64,000 bases of DNA. Source: Blastomussa wellsi (Eukaryota > Cnidaria > Anthozoa > Scleractinia > Plerogyridae). The stretch's first letter is position 1. Each line of letters begins with the position of its first letter. Shown here piece after piece: positions 1-10,211 of this stretch. The notes under the pieces are model-generated. The model searched no databases and was not told the origin of the DNA. It saw nothing but the letters and a program-made list of their open reading frames with translations. A program made the position numbers and the translations under genes. The stretch lies in contig OX393573.1 in the NCBI GenBank assembly GCA_947652115.1, forward strand, positions 4,840,393 to 4,904,392, in the 5' to 3' direction.

Positions 1-165
1 AGCTGTGTTCTATTATTATTCAGGGTACACTCATCTTCAGAGCCTTCCAGCTGCCATTTCTGCCATTAATAGCCCTTAAGTTAACCCCCTGTAATTAACC
101 CCTCATTGTTCTATAAGCTCAAGGCTTATAACCAGCAGGGTAGCTGCACACTAACGTGATATTAC

Positions 166-3100
166 CTCAGTGTGTTTGACTTTCAGATGATATTGAAGTC
201 CTGGCAAAGATATGTACACTTTACCGCACACTTCACATGCAAACTTTTCTCTCTCCTCATCTTTCACTCCACAGATTTTCTGGTGAACAATGTACCCCTC
301 AGCTGAGATAAATTTTGCTGTACATCCTTCATTTTTACAACGCAGTGTCTGCCCTGATTTTGCAAGCTTCCTGAGTCTCATATTCTGTCCAGAAGGGAAA
401 AAAAAGCTGCTTTATTCTGTGATTATTTGCCAAAAACTGAACGAATTATACAGCAAATAATTATTAATTTTTCCAAGTTTACTTTCTTTGCATACATGTA
501 TGCTGTAGTTGAAATAAAATATAACAAAATAAACCAAAACAAAGTATTTTCATTGAAGAAAACTAACTTAAAAGATTTATCCTTTCCACTGATCAAATAA
601 AGTTAATATGGTTTAATTTCACAATAAACAGAATCCTGTTTCTACAATACTTATAATTTTAAAAACAAGTAAATTATGCATGTTCAATTTGCAGCATATA
701 ACAAAATAGTGTAGTTTACAAAAAGAGAAATCAACTAAATGCATATAATAATAATATTATTATTCAACAAATTGTAACACTATCCAAATATGGTCATTAT
801 ACTCTCAACATCTGTCAACTGCAGCTGACAGATATTCTGCCTTAGATGTTAAGTAACGTCATTTTATGGCTACAATAGTACGCGCGCTCTGATTGGCTGC
901 TGAGCGGGCAAGATTTTCTTGTAATGACCGGGCATTATGCAAATTTTTCTCGGCTCTACGGCTCTGTTAAGTTGTAAGTAAAAGCTGCAAGCGCATGGGC
1001 GAAAACAACAAAAAATATGGACAAAGTACAACTATATTTTCAATAACTGAAAGAAAAACTAGCATACAGATTCTCCTTTAGTATGAGCGACGAAGAGAGC
1101 CATAGCGGTAGCGATTTTTATTATCCAAAGGACGAAGAACAGGCCACAACTGAGCCAAACAACATGAGCAAAGTTATCACTCACAAAGACAAAAATTTCG
1201 GTAACAGTCAAGAGGAATTACAAAAGTTTGTTCAAGAACAGAAAATTGAAAACACTGTGAAAAAACGTCAAGTGTCATAAAGTGTTTTTACCGTTTTCTT
1301 GGCGACATAAACGAGACAAATGTTCAGATCAGTGGAGCTACCACCGAAAGAACTTGACCACCTCCTGGGAAAGTTCTTTAAAGACGTATTAAAGGAAAAT
1401 CAATGGCGAGGAATACGAGCCAATTACTTTGACGGAACTGCAGAGAAGTATCTAGAGGTTTCTGTCTGATTCCGGGTACAAGATGAACATTCTGAAGGAC
1501 GATGAGTTTGCGTTTTCACGAAAAGTGCTGGAGGCCAAGCGTAAAAACCTCGTTGTGCAAGTCAAAGGCAACCGTCCCAACGCGACTCGGCTCGCTGACT
1601 GAAGAAGAAGAAAAGCTTTGTCAGAGTGGCGCATTCGGTGCAGAAAATCCCGTAGCCCTTCAGAGAACCATGTGGTGGATTCTGTCCCTACATTTCGTGT
1701 TTAGAGCCTGTGATGAGAGCCGTAAATTGTGCTGGGGAGGCGTTTCCTTACAGATGGATCCAATTCGAGATGGCCGCAAAATGCTTGTTTGGCTGAATGA
1801 GCTGTAAATAATGTGAGCGTTCCAGCAGCTTCAAATGGTATTTTTTGTGGAGTGAATATCAGCAGTATCTCTGGATGTTACTTTCAGATCTTCAGTTGCT
1901 CAGTGAAATTGATCCAACAAGGGAAAAGGCGACGTTATGTTATTGAGAGCGACGACAAAGATTAATATTCATCGCAAGCGTCACTGAAATCACTACAAGT
2001 TCTTCCCACGTGTTCAAAATCATCAATCACAAACTGGGCCCATCTTTGCCTTAGCTTTTAAAACTTTTAAGTGTCAAACACTTGTAAACACAGGTCAGTG
2101 TGTTTTTTTGAAATTTAAGTGGTTAAATTTGCCCTAGATCTTGACGTAAAGACAAAATTGTCTCATTGTCAAAGAAACTGTGTCTTGTGGTTTTGATCGC
2201 ATTGCCAGGTTCGTTTAGGTTCAGTGAACACGACCTCGAATGACCTCTTGCGCGCCCAAACGGATGTGGAAAATTACTACCGGTGTTAAAAGGCCATATA
2301 ATAAATAACTTATTAACCTCGTCCGTTCGGTCATTTCAGGGAAATCTCAGACCTCGGCCTTGAAGTATTGACCTTGCTATCGCTCGGTCAATACATCAAG
2401 GCCTCGGTCTGAGATTTCCCTGTAATGACCTCACTCTCGGTTAATAAGTGGTATATAATTCGGTCAAAGTCTTGCAAAGCACCGCATAACAACAACTTTT
2501 CTAGCTGTTAAAGGTGCCTTGTCAACAATTTGTTGAATAATAAAACAATTATTAATAATAATATCCTTCTCAACCTTGGGGAATATTGCCTGATTTTAGC
2601 CAACTCAGCCTACTTTTGCCTCGGCACCATGTTAGAATTTTAATATAAATTGAAATTGGTCTATTGGTGAAATATGCCTTTCATTTAAAATTAATGGTTG
2701 CCATGGCTACTAGTCAGAATGATTTGTGGCTGTGTGCAGCACATGAATCTTTAACTAATGTAAACAGAATAAAATGAAAGCAGCCTACCTCTGAAAGACC
2801 TTTTCCCTGTCAGAATAAACAAAATGAATTTTAATCATCACAGTCTCGACTAATTTCTATATAATCTAAAGTAAATAATTATTATACTTTGATCAACAAG
2901 AAATTAAAGTACTTTTGATACTGCCAAGTGATGGACTTGTCTAATTTATTATTGACATAACAGCTCTCAAAAGCTAGCAATTCTGCTCAGGCCCTCTAGT
3001 GTAACAGTTGCTACTCTTCTGGCGACTAGGTTCATTGTTCCTGTTGTTTGTTCTAATGTTCTACTGGTCCTCTAGTGTAACAGTTGCTACTGTTTTGGGG

Positions 3101-5717
3101 ACTAGGCTCATTGCTCCTGTTGTTTGTTATATTGTTCTACTGGTCCTCTGGTGTAACAGTTGCTACTGTTTTGGGGACTAGGCTCATTGCTCCTTTTGTT
3201 TGTTCTACTGTGATCTAGAAAGGTTTCAGATAATTCATGTGCGACCTTCTGAGAGCTGCAACCTTACCCAAAAAGTAAAACCTCATGCCAAGTGGCCAAT
3301 ACTACCATGATAGCTTATCCTAGTTTCTGTAACATGGTGGCTTTGAATATTTCTACCCCCCCCCCCCTCCCTCCTGGATGGAATACTAGTCCATCACAGG
3401 GTCCCCCCCCCCCCCCACACATTATTTTTCCCAGCACTGACAGCAAAGTGTCTTGCCCAAGATCACAACACAGTGCCACGGACAGAGCTTAAACTCCGAC
3501 AGTCTGATGCAGAGTCCAGCATACTAAACATTAGACCACCGAGCCTCCCATATATAAGGAGACCACATAAGGGACAGTCATATTCCTCCTCTCCTGGGAT
3601 CCTACAGCTACAGTACCATGTTTATAAATAATTTTCAATTTACAACAAATATTACATGTATTTGTCTGGATTTTTCTGGAAAGTTTGAATACTGTAGTTG
3701 ATCTTAGCAAATATTTCAAGTTGTTGTTATTTACTAGCTAGAAGTCATAGCCAGGACAAATGAGGATAAGGCAAGCAGTGCTTCCCCACTGCACACGTGA
3801 AGAACTTAAAGGCCCACTTTCAGCCAGAATGCATCACGGCCGCTTGTTTTTGTTTTGAAAAGATTCCATTGTTAAAACTTGCTGCCTGATTGGTTAATTT
3901 GCTAAATAGCCAAGGTTGGCGCGGTGTGAACGAAACTTAACAGCTGTTCGTCGTTCGTCTTGAGATTCCTCCGTTCACAAGCATCTTTAGATTTAAAACT
4001 TTTGGATGGATATCTCAGAAGGTGATATCCACGAAAGCCCTGGTAATGCTTTAAATGCTTATGAATCTTTAGTTGCTGGCGAATTGTCCAGAGAAGATGA
4101 CAACATCGATGTAACAGGCCGAGGTGAGAAAGTTTCGCATACGCTGGCGATTGTTGCCTTCTACATCAAAGAACGAAAGTATTAAGCAGATGGAAAGAAA
4201 TAGCGTTTCCGTTCTTTTACAGGAGGAAGATGTTATAGACAGGACATTACGGTATGTTCGTGAAGGAAACAATGTTACTGTTCAAAGGGAAGGGGAGTGT
4301 GCCTGTGTAAAGCAGCCAATTTAAAATGTGCTAACTTGTGTAGCTGCAACAAGTCAAAGTGCAAAAACAAAGTAATTTCTTTTAATTGATAACTAGGCTA
4401 GGTGCATTTGTACCTTTTTTCCACGTTTTCTCGGCTTGACATCTGCCTTTTCACCATCTATGTACAAATAGGTCAATCAGAAAGTAATCAGTAAAATCAA
4501 AATGGATAAATAAATAACATAATTAAAAATACAGATCAAGAAACTACTGGCCAACTTAGGTCTGCATAAGGTAAAGGTCTTTTGGATCAAGTCGCTGAGA
4601 AGTTTGAAAAAAATAAGCATTACACTCGTCTGTTAGTAGCTAAATGTTTAAAGGGGAAGTCTGCATAATTTATGAGCCTTTGTGACCCAAAAGGGCAGAG
4701 CTTAACCTGGCTTCCATGGCATGACGTAACTGGATTATTTTTACTCTCCCTGGATGGGATGCAAGGGGGTTCGTTAAGGGCCAGGCACCCGGCAAATTGA
4801 CCTGCTGTGAACGAGACTTAGCCATGACTCTGCCTGGCTGTTTTCATCTTCTCTACTTACTTTCGTTTATAAGAGAAACTAAAAAATACCTGGCTGAAAA
4901 ACCCTACTGACCTCCTACACAAAAACTTAATGAAACCCCTGAGCCTTAGTGACCCAACAGGGCAGGGCTTAGCCCGGTTTCTATTCCATGAAGCCATTGG
5001 ATTATTTTTTTCTCCCTCTGGTTGGGATGCTAGTCCATCGTAGGGTTAACTGCCAGCATTAATTTGTCGGTATCCTTTACACCTGGGAGTGGGTGAAGAG
5101 GGGCACCATGAGAGTCAAGAAAACAACACAGGGCCCCAAGTAGCTGTGTGTCTTGAAAGTAGGTTCATATCTATTAATCATATTGTATATCAGTATTGAT
5201 TGTAAGTAACCAAATAATAAATAAAGTTTAAAAAAAACAGTGCCCTGGCTGACGCTTGAACTCAGGCCATTTGATCCGCACTCCAGTGCACTAACCATTA
5301 GGCCACTGCCCCCTCCAATTGGCACATAATGTGATAATTTGGTCAATATTATTTTTTTCCAATTAATTTCAATTGAATTTTTTTGTCTTGGAAAAATATG
5401 CATGTTTAATGTAGCTCTCTTTGAAAGCATAAAATTGTACCTCCCCCAATTTGTGCAAAATTCACTGATCAACACCTTTCAAATGGTGTAGATCATATGT
5501 TCATGGATAGATCTGAGTGGTTAATATTATTAGTTTTAATTTATGAAAAAAAATGAAACATACGCCTCAGGGGTAACTGGTTAAATTACAACATTATAAA
5601 TACCAAAAAGCATAATTATATTTAATTATATACAACATGCTCATACTTTAACCTTACCTGCTTTTTTAACCAATGGTGTTTTTTTCTTTGTACTACTAGG
5701 TTTGCGAGGAGCCTTCC

Positions 5718-5756
<39 letters not shown>

Positions 5757-7664
5757 AATTGTTGCTGCCATCTTTGTCATTGTCATCTTCGTCATCGTCA
5801 TTATCGTCATCATCAGCATCTCCATCACCATCATCATCTGCATCCTCACTTCTTTTATTAACAACTCTATCAGCATCACCAACAGCAGTATCACATTTTC
5901 GCTTCCTCCCTCGTTTCTTTCCAGAGTTTTTGGTGCAATTCAGATCGTCTACGGACTTATCAATAGCATTTTCAGCACAAGCAATTTTGGGTTTCCTTCC
6001 TCTCCTTTTGGGAGTATTAGAACTAGTGTCATTTTCCACATTTCCTTTCATTTCTGTTGTATCATCATATACAAATATATTTGTCCTTGGAGTCCGCACC
6101 CTTGTGGAAGTTCTTCGTGCAGTGGCAATGTTTTCTGAGCATACACTGCCCGCTGTACCTCCATCAGAATTTTGAGATGAGGATATACTATCAAATGAAA
6201 CTTCAACACGACCATTTGGAGATAAATTTGAATTATCACTTCTGCTAACTTCATGAGAACTTTTCCTTGGCCTACCTCCTTTTTTCTTTGCAACATCTGC
6301 CTTTGGGAAGTTTCCCTCACTTTCTTTAGACAATTCTCCATTAGTAGCTGAACTCTCATTCAAATGAGAATTTTCACTTTTGTCAGCTTTAGCCGAGCGA
6401 TCAGAACCTTTCTTCGGTCTGCCTCTTTTTCTCTTAATGACACCTGACACTTCTTCACTTGTGCTAGTCCTTTCTTCATTAGCAGCTGCACTCTCATTCA
6501 CTTCCGTGCAAGAGTTTTGTGTTTCAGTTAGTCTTGTCTCTTGGTTTGCTGTGTTCCTAGAGTGGAATGGGTGTTGCTCTCTTGGCCTATGCATACATAA
6601 CAGAAAAGGTAAAGGCAAACAAAATTCAAGCAGGCTCAGTCTCATACCTCAAGTCTTCATTCCTTACTGCACATGCTTTACAAAACAAGTGACTCCAAAA
6701 GTTCAGTTACAGGTTCGAATTTGATTGTTTGAAAATGGCAGGAAGTAATTGAAAATACCATGGAGTTAATTAATTACATCAACCTGACATCCGATATTTT
6801 TGGACTTCATGTCTGCTCACACGCAGACAAATTTCTTACACCTTGTTGACAAATTTCAAATTACATCATTCTTTAACTGACACAGTTTCTTAATAATTTA
6901 AATAATTTTGTAAAAGTTATACAAGCAATATATATGACTGAAAAGATAACTACAAAGATAAATGACAGCAAGCCGGCTGTATGGGCTGTTTGGCCATAAT
7001 GCAGACTTCCTTAGAAAACAATGTGATGTCCCCTGGCCATGGATTTGAACCTGACCAACATTTTAGAGCCCAAAGAAACCAAAAGCACACATTTATTACT
7101 TTTTTATACACATAATTATACACTTTCAAATAAATATACATTTTAATCAATACACATTTTTAATGTGCAAATGAAGTTATTTTTGTACATACATGTACTT
7201 GTCATCAATCCAAAATCATATTTGCATTAGTTAGTTACTAACTTAAGATTACACTGTACATGTATGTCTAAGGTATGAGAATTTGGGGGTAATAAAATAT
7301 TTGTAATAAATACCCTTGGTAAGTACTTTTAATATAACCTAAGCCTTAGAGTTTACCTTGGACTTGATAATGGACTAGCCAGTGGAACTTCACCCTCACT
7401 TCCTGAATGTTCAGCTATTCTGTGTTGCCGCAAATTAACCCGTGACGGAAATGACAGGTCACACTGTTCACATTTAAACTTTCTTTCTGCCGCGTCCTGG
7501 TGGTTTGCCCGTTTCATGTGATATTTAAGTCCCCACAGAGACTTGAAGTCTTGATTGCAGTCTTGTACTGGACAAATAACTGTTCCATTCTGTGTAAGTT
7601 GCTCTTTCAACTCGGCCAAGTTTAGATTTATTGGTAGGTCATCAGATTCTTTCTCAAGTGACAT
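166..7664 (-). CDS. ZNF512-like zinc-finger protein with AT-hooks (3' end missing)
   Basis: Four exons splice in frame: 7357-7664 (ATG at 7664), 5658-6586, 4414-4457 and 166-384. The last ends at a donor (GTAATA), so the gene continues past the left edge. The 500 residues visible hold two N-terminal fingers (CPVQDC...H-x4-H near residues 31-55 and CEQC...H-x4-H near 64-85), then a long disordered middle with four basic AT-hook-like motifs (KRKRGRPKKG, KKGGRPRK, KRRGRKPK, KKRGRKRK), an Asp-rich stretch ending in an uninterrupted Asp run coded by (ATC)n on the plus strand, and a pair of fingers in the last exon: a C2HC type (CKNEGC...H-x3-C) and CEVCGKVY...H-x4-H. The alternating C2HC/C2H2 fingers with 'GLxYH' cores recall ZNF512/ZNF512B. 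By family this is a nuclear DNA/chromatin-binding protein. The family call is inference from motif style; the exon structure is read directly. Confidence 0.7.
1083..1964 (+). pseudogene. Crypton-type tyrosine recombinase (KIAA1958/DUF3504-like) remnant
   Basis: An acidic N-terminus (MSDEESHSGSDFYYPKDEE) leads into 'EELQKFVQEQKIENT'. After frameshifts this is followed by 'PPKELDHLLGKFFKDV' (from about 1333) and 'SLTEEEEKLCQSGAFG...NPVALQRTMWW' with 'RACDESRKLCWG' (1502-1806). The order and motifs match the DUF3504 domain of KIAA1958/QRICH1-type proteins, which derive from Crypton transposons. Just after the stop at 1807 the sequence jumps to a C-terminal tail-like piece ending KRRRYVIESDDKD-stop near 1964, so the catalytic tyrosine-recombinase core is deleted. 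Several stops and frameshifts show it is dead. The family identification is from memory of motif order. Confidence 0.65.
2292..2462. mobile_element. Hairpin-type MITE, about 170 bp
   Basis: Two arms of about 80 bp pair almost throughout (CAGGGAAATCTCAGACC on the left, GGTCTGAGATTTCCCTG on the right) around the GACCTTGCTATCGCTCGGTC loop. The arms contain TTATTAACC/GGTTAATAA. No coding potential. It lies inside the inverted-repeat-bounded composite element. Confidence 0.7.
2993..3215. repeat. 76-bp tandem repeat, about 2.9 copies
   Basis: The phrase GTAACAGTTGCTACT recurs at 3001, 3077 and 3153, a period of exactly 76 bp, with only a few substitutions between units. No open frame runs through it. 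Confidence 0.85.
3276..3548 (-). mobile_element. tRNA-headed SINE copy (family 1)
   Basis: Reading the minus strand, a degenerate tRNA-like head (GGAGGCTCGGTGGTCTAATG, then a box-B-like segment) is followed by a body containing the inverse of 'GGATGG(G)A(T)ACTAGTCCATC'. The same body recurs at 4.9, 7.7, 36.6 and 52.7 kb. Two poly-C runs interrupt this copy. Confidence 0.55.
4006..4185 (+). other. Possible short coding exon or small ORF, unknown product
   Basis: An ATG at 4006 opens an acidic 59-codon frame beginning MDISEGDIHESPGNALNAY and closing at TAA 4183-4185. A GTGAG donor-like site occurs inside, after 'DDNIDVTGR'. The next downstream ORF is in another frame. It could be a first exon left from an inserted gene copy. 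I do not recognise it, and it lies antisense inside the zinc-finger gene intron. Confidence 0.22.
4925..5320 (-). mobile_element. SINE (family 1) split by a poly-A insertion
   Basis: The 4925-5130 part carries the family-1 body (GGGATGCTAGTCCATCG). 5238-5317 carries the tRNA-like head in reverse: CACTAACCATTAGGCCACTG is a box-A complement and GCTTGAACTC is box-B-like. Between them 5131-5237 is foreign and ends in AATAAATAAAG plus an A-run on the plus strand. A partial extra body fragment lies at about 4670-4765. Confidence 0.6.
5131..5237 (+). mobile_element. Short polyadenylated retro-insertion inside a SINE
   Basis: About 105 bp interrupts the SINE between ACAACACAG and AACAGTGCC. It ends ATAATAAATAAAGTTT followed by eight or so A residues, i.e. 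a polyadenylation signal and tail. The flanking sequence is continuous SINE consensus, so this is a later retroposed 3' fragment. Its source is not recognised. Confidence 0.5.
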
Positions 7665-7681
7665 GACAAGGGCAAGTCAAT
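7665..7681 (-). other. 5' UTR piece and splice acceptor of the zinc-finger gene
   Basis: Directly upstream of the ATG at 7664 the minus strand reads a pyrimidine-rich acceptor (TTATTTTACAG) followed by 17 untranslated bases. The start codon therefore sits near the beginning of the second exon, and a noncoding first exon with the promoter must lie at higher coordinates, somewhere in the 7.7-10 kb region shared with the divergent large gene. Confidence 0.5.
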
Positions 7682-7703
7682 CTGTAAAATAAGCGAATAT
7701 GAA

Positions 7704-7860
7704 TATTTCTACTCCCCTCTGGATGGGATGCTAGTCCATCACAGGGTTATTTCGCCGGTACCCATTTATACACCTGGGTGGAGAGAGACACTGTGAGAGT
7801 AAAGTGTATTGCCCATCACAAGACCTCATCTAGACATCACCAGACCTCTACCTCTCTATC
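7704..7860 (-). mobile_element. SINE (family 1) body fragment
   Basis: TGGATGGGATGCTAGTCCAT, then a segment reading CGCCGGTACCCATTTATACA and CTGGGTGGAGAGA. This is nearly identical to the 36.6- and 52.7-kb copies; the tRNA head is missing. Confidence 0.65.
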
Positions 7861-8299
7861 CCCAAACGATAATCACCATGTAATATCACACAAAAGTGAC
7901 TCAAAAGTTAATGCTCGCTGACTGGGCAGAATGATACAAAGAATTTCCATATTCAATTTGGATGGACAAGTCCATACAAGGGGAAAAGGTGCAGTGAGGT
8001 TATCCTTCATGTTCCCTTTCTGTAGTATACTTTATCAAGACTCTGTAGCTCTTATACCCAATTAGGTGCTTTAGATCACAATCCTGTTTTTTTTTTTCTC
8101 AAGCCTTTCCGTTGTCCGCTTCTATTCAAAAAAATGTTTTTCCAGTTGTGTATTAAATCTCTTATTAACCAAGGCTGCTCTGGACCCTACTGGGAGCATA
8201 AATATTTGGTCTTTTCTGTACAGACCTCACTGCACTCGGTCCGTACTGGTTGTCAAGACCTCTGGTCGACATTCTACCAGCATGGCCCTTGTGCTTGCT

Positions 8300-8602
8300 C
8301 AGGGTTCATACTCCTTTTTGCTTTTGAAATTCCATGACTTTCTATGACCTTTTCCATGACTTGTCCAAGTTTTCAATGACCTAAATTTGAACATTTTCTA
8401 GGAAATCATCTTTCATTTTGGGAAAGTTTTTACGATTTCCATCACAAAAAACCCAAATTGATTTTACACTTTTTTAATAAACATAATTTTCCATGACTAA
8501 GCTTTCCATGACCCACACTTAAATTCCATGACTCTCCAGGCCTGGAAAATGACATTCTAAAATTCCTTGACTTCCAGTTTTCCATGACCTGTACGAACCC
8601 TG
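8300..8602. mobile_element. hAT-like nonautonomous element with CCATGAC array
   Basis: The ends are inverted: CAGGGTTCATAC at 8300 and GTACGAACCCTG ending 8602. The interior is a degenerate array of 'TTCCATGAC' words. CAGGGTTCGTAC termini are typical of hAT MITEs. No clean 8-bp target duplication remains (TGCTTGCT / TTGCTTAA). A related piece lies at 59.4-59.7 kb. Confidence 0.6.
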
Positions 8603-9148
8603 TTGCTTAATAAAATGTATTTATTTTGCACAAGTAAGATAATCAGAGAGCTAACTGACATCAACCAATCAGATTACTCCATTGTTGTCAGTCCAACATT
8701 TCCTTAATAATACTGTATTGGACCAAGTATTGTCTTTTTTGGTTGTGTAATAAATCACTTATTAACTGACACTTGACCTTTTCTTCCTACTGTCAACATT
8801 CTCCCAGAGTCGCCCTGGCCTGCTTGGCTAATGCACCTATCAATGTTAAGCACGACAGGGGTCGATCATGGGGTAAAGAAATTTTGGCATTTTCTGAAAA
8901 CATGAGTCAAACCCCCACTCCTGGGACAACATAAATGGTGGTCTTGAAAAAATATCAAAATCCTCCACTTCTCCACTATCCAAGATGGCAGCCATGTCAA
9001 AATTCCCAATCAAAATCCCCACCCCTGGGATAAGCTTCATAATCAAAATCCAGTGGGTATAAACCTGACAGTAGTAGTTTATTTAGAAAAACCGAAAACA
9101 CCGTGTGTGTTTTTAGAGGATAGTACATGGCCACGTTGAGATGGAGGT

Positions 9149-9304
9149 GGACAAAATACTGACCCCCAGTCCATGGACTACCCCTAAAAACTCCAAAAAT
9201 TTCATAGTCCATTTTCAAATGGACTACCCTAATATAATAGAGTTTTTTTTATAGGGGTAGGGTTCATCGGGGTAGTCCATGGACTGGGGGTCAGTGTTTT
9301 GTCT
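9149..9304. mobile_element. Palindromic MITE with GTCCATGGAC arms
   Basis: The left arm GACAAAATACTGACCCCCAG then TCCATGGACTACCCC (9150-9184) is mirrored by GGGGTAGTCCATGGACTGGG...TTTTGTC at 9269-9303, about 35 bp with one mismatch. The interior is AT-rich and noncoding. Confidence 0.7.
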
Positions 9305-9765
9305 ACCACTCGCGGAGATACTGCGCTCACTCGTGAAATATCTTCCAACACTCGAAGACAAATTTCGTATCTCCAAGGGGCCATGTAGTATTCTATTTAT
9401 TATCACACGCAGCGAAATGCTCGCCTCTTTGGAAACAAAATGGCGGATGGACTGCCTTGTCGGAGCACGACATGGCACGATTGCCGCAGGTAAATCCAGG
9501 TTTTCTTCGCAAGTTGACTAGTATTTAAATAAATTGGCACCAGAGAAAAGAAAATGTTTGAGTGACCGAACGGATGAGAAAGGTTTGCAAACTTGTACGT
9601 TTTGGAGTTTAGTTCATACTGAGTTCGTGCGAAGCCGTTTCAATTAGTATGCTTCAATTTCCTGAAAGAAATTCAACTTAACAACTAAAATTAAAAAGAA
9701 TAATTGGAGAAGTACAGTAAAAAAAGAACTGAGACAAGAATAAAACATTTCACATGGACCACAAG

Positions 9766-9845
9766 GGGATTCGAACCAACGGCCGCTGGTGCTGAACACG
9801 TTTCAGGGAACATAAGCTTCATCATCAACCACTTAGGCAAGATCA
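9766..9845 (-). mobile_element. tRNA-like (SINE head or tRNA pseudogene)
   Basis: The minus strand reads a box-A-like TTGCCTAAGTGG and, further on, a perfect box-B-like GGTTCGAATCC. The arms do not pair as a full cloverleaf, so this is a SINE head or a tRNA relic, not a functional tRNA. Confidence 0.4.
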
Positions 9846-10211
9846 TTCCTGTATATGAAATTAGTAGGATAATATAGGGACCGCTTCCATTACCCGTTGG
9901 CTTCAGTAAAATGGCAATTTTGGTTAGTTGAGACAAAACTGTACCTCAATTGTGCTGATTTCTACTCGCATCCATCTTGGTTTGCTCAGTTGGCGAGTTT
10001 GGCAAGTGGTAAACTGGTACCGAATACGATTCAGCTTCCGGTTATTTCACTTCCGGCGGATTTCGGAACTCAAGGTCGAGGCTCGTGGTTACCAGGCAAA
10101 ATCGAATATGGCGCCCAAAACAAACTAAGAGTCCGAGATGGGGATGGAGTTCTAATTGACTTCTAGAACAAGAAATCTAAGTCACAGCCTTTGATCGGCT
10201 TCTATAAGAAT

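Larger units (their letters stand above)
758..2542. mobile_element. Composite element bounded by perfect 18-bp inverted repeats
   Basis: TATTATTCAACAAATTGT at 758-775 is the exact reverse complement of 2525-2542. Between the two copies lie a Crypton-like tyrosine-recombinase remnant (1083-1964) and a long hairpin (2292-2462). No target duplication is obvious. A related inverted pair bounds a short element at 62862-63052, so these ends belong to a repeated family. It lies in the last visible intron of the zinc-finger gene. Confidence 0.45.
7682..10211. other. Divergent intergenic region with putative shared promoter
   Basis: The zinc-finger gene leaves leftward and the CCDC162-like gene rightward. 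The stretch holds a SINE fragment, a hAT-like element (8300-8602), a palindromic element (9149-9304) and a tRNA-like segment (9766-9845). A CpG-bearing segment around 9300-9490 contains ATGGCGGATGG at 9439 followed by a good donor (CGCAG/GTAAAT, at about 9490). That is compatible with a noncoding first exon for the plus-strand gene. No TATA box is convincing. Confidence 0.35.

Noticed and set aside
5759..6175. Serine/leucine-rich plus-strand ORF
   Set aside because: Antisense shadow of the Asp-rich and AT-hook exon of the zinc-finger gene.
9897..10166. 89-codon plus-strand ORF upstream of the large gene
   Set aside because: No recognisable domain, no proper start, and a stop before the supported ATG at 10212; probably chance or 5' UTR.
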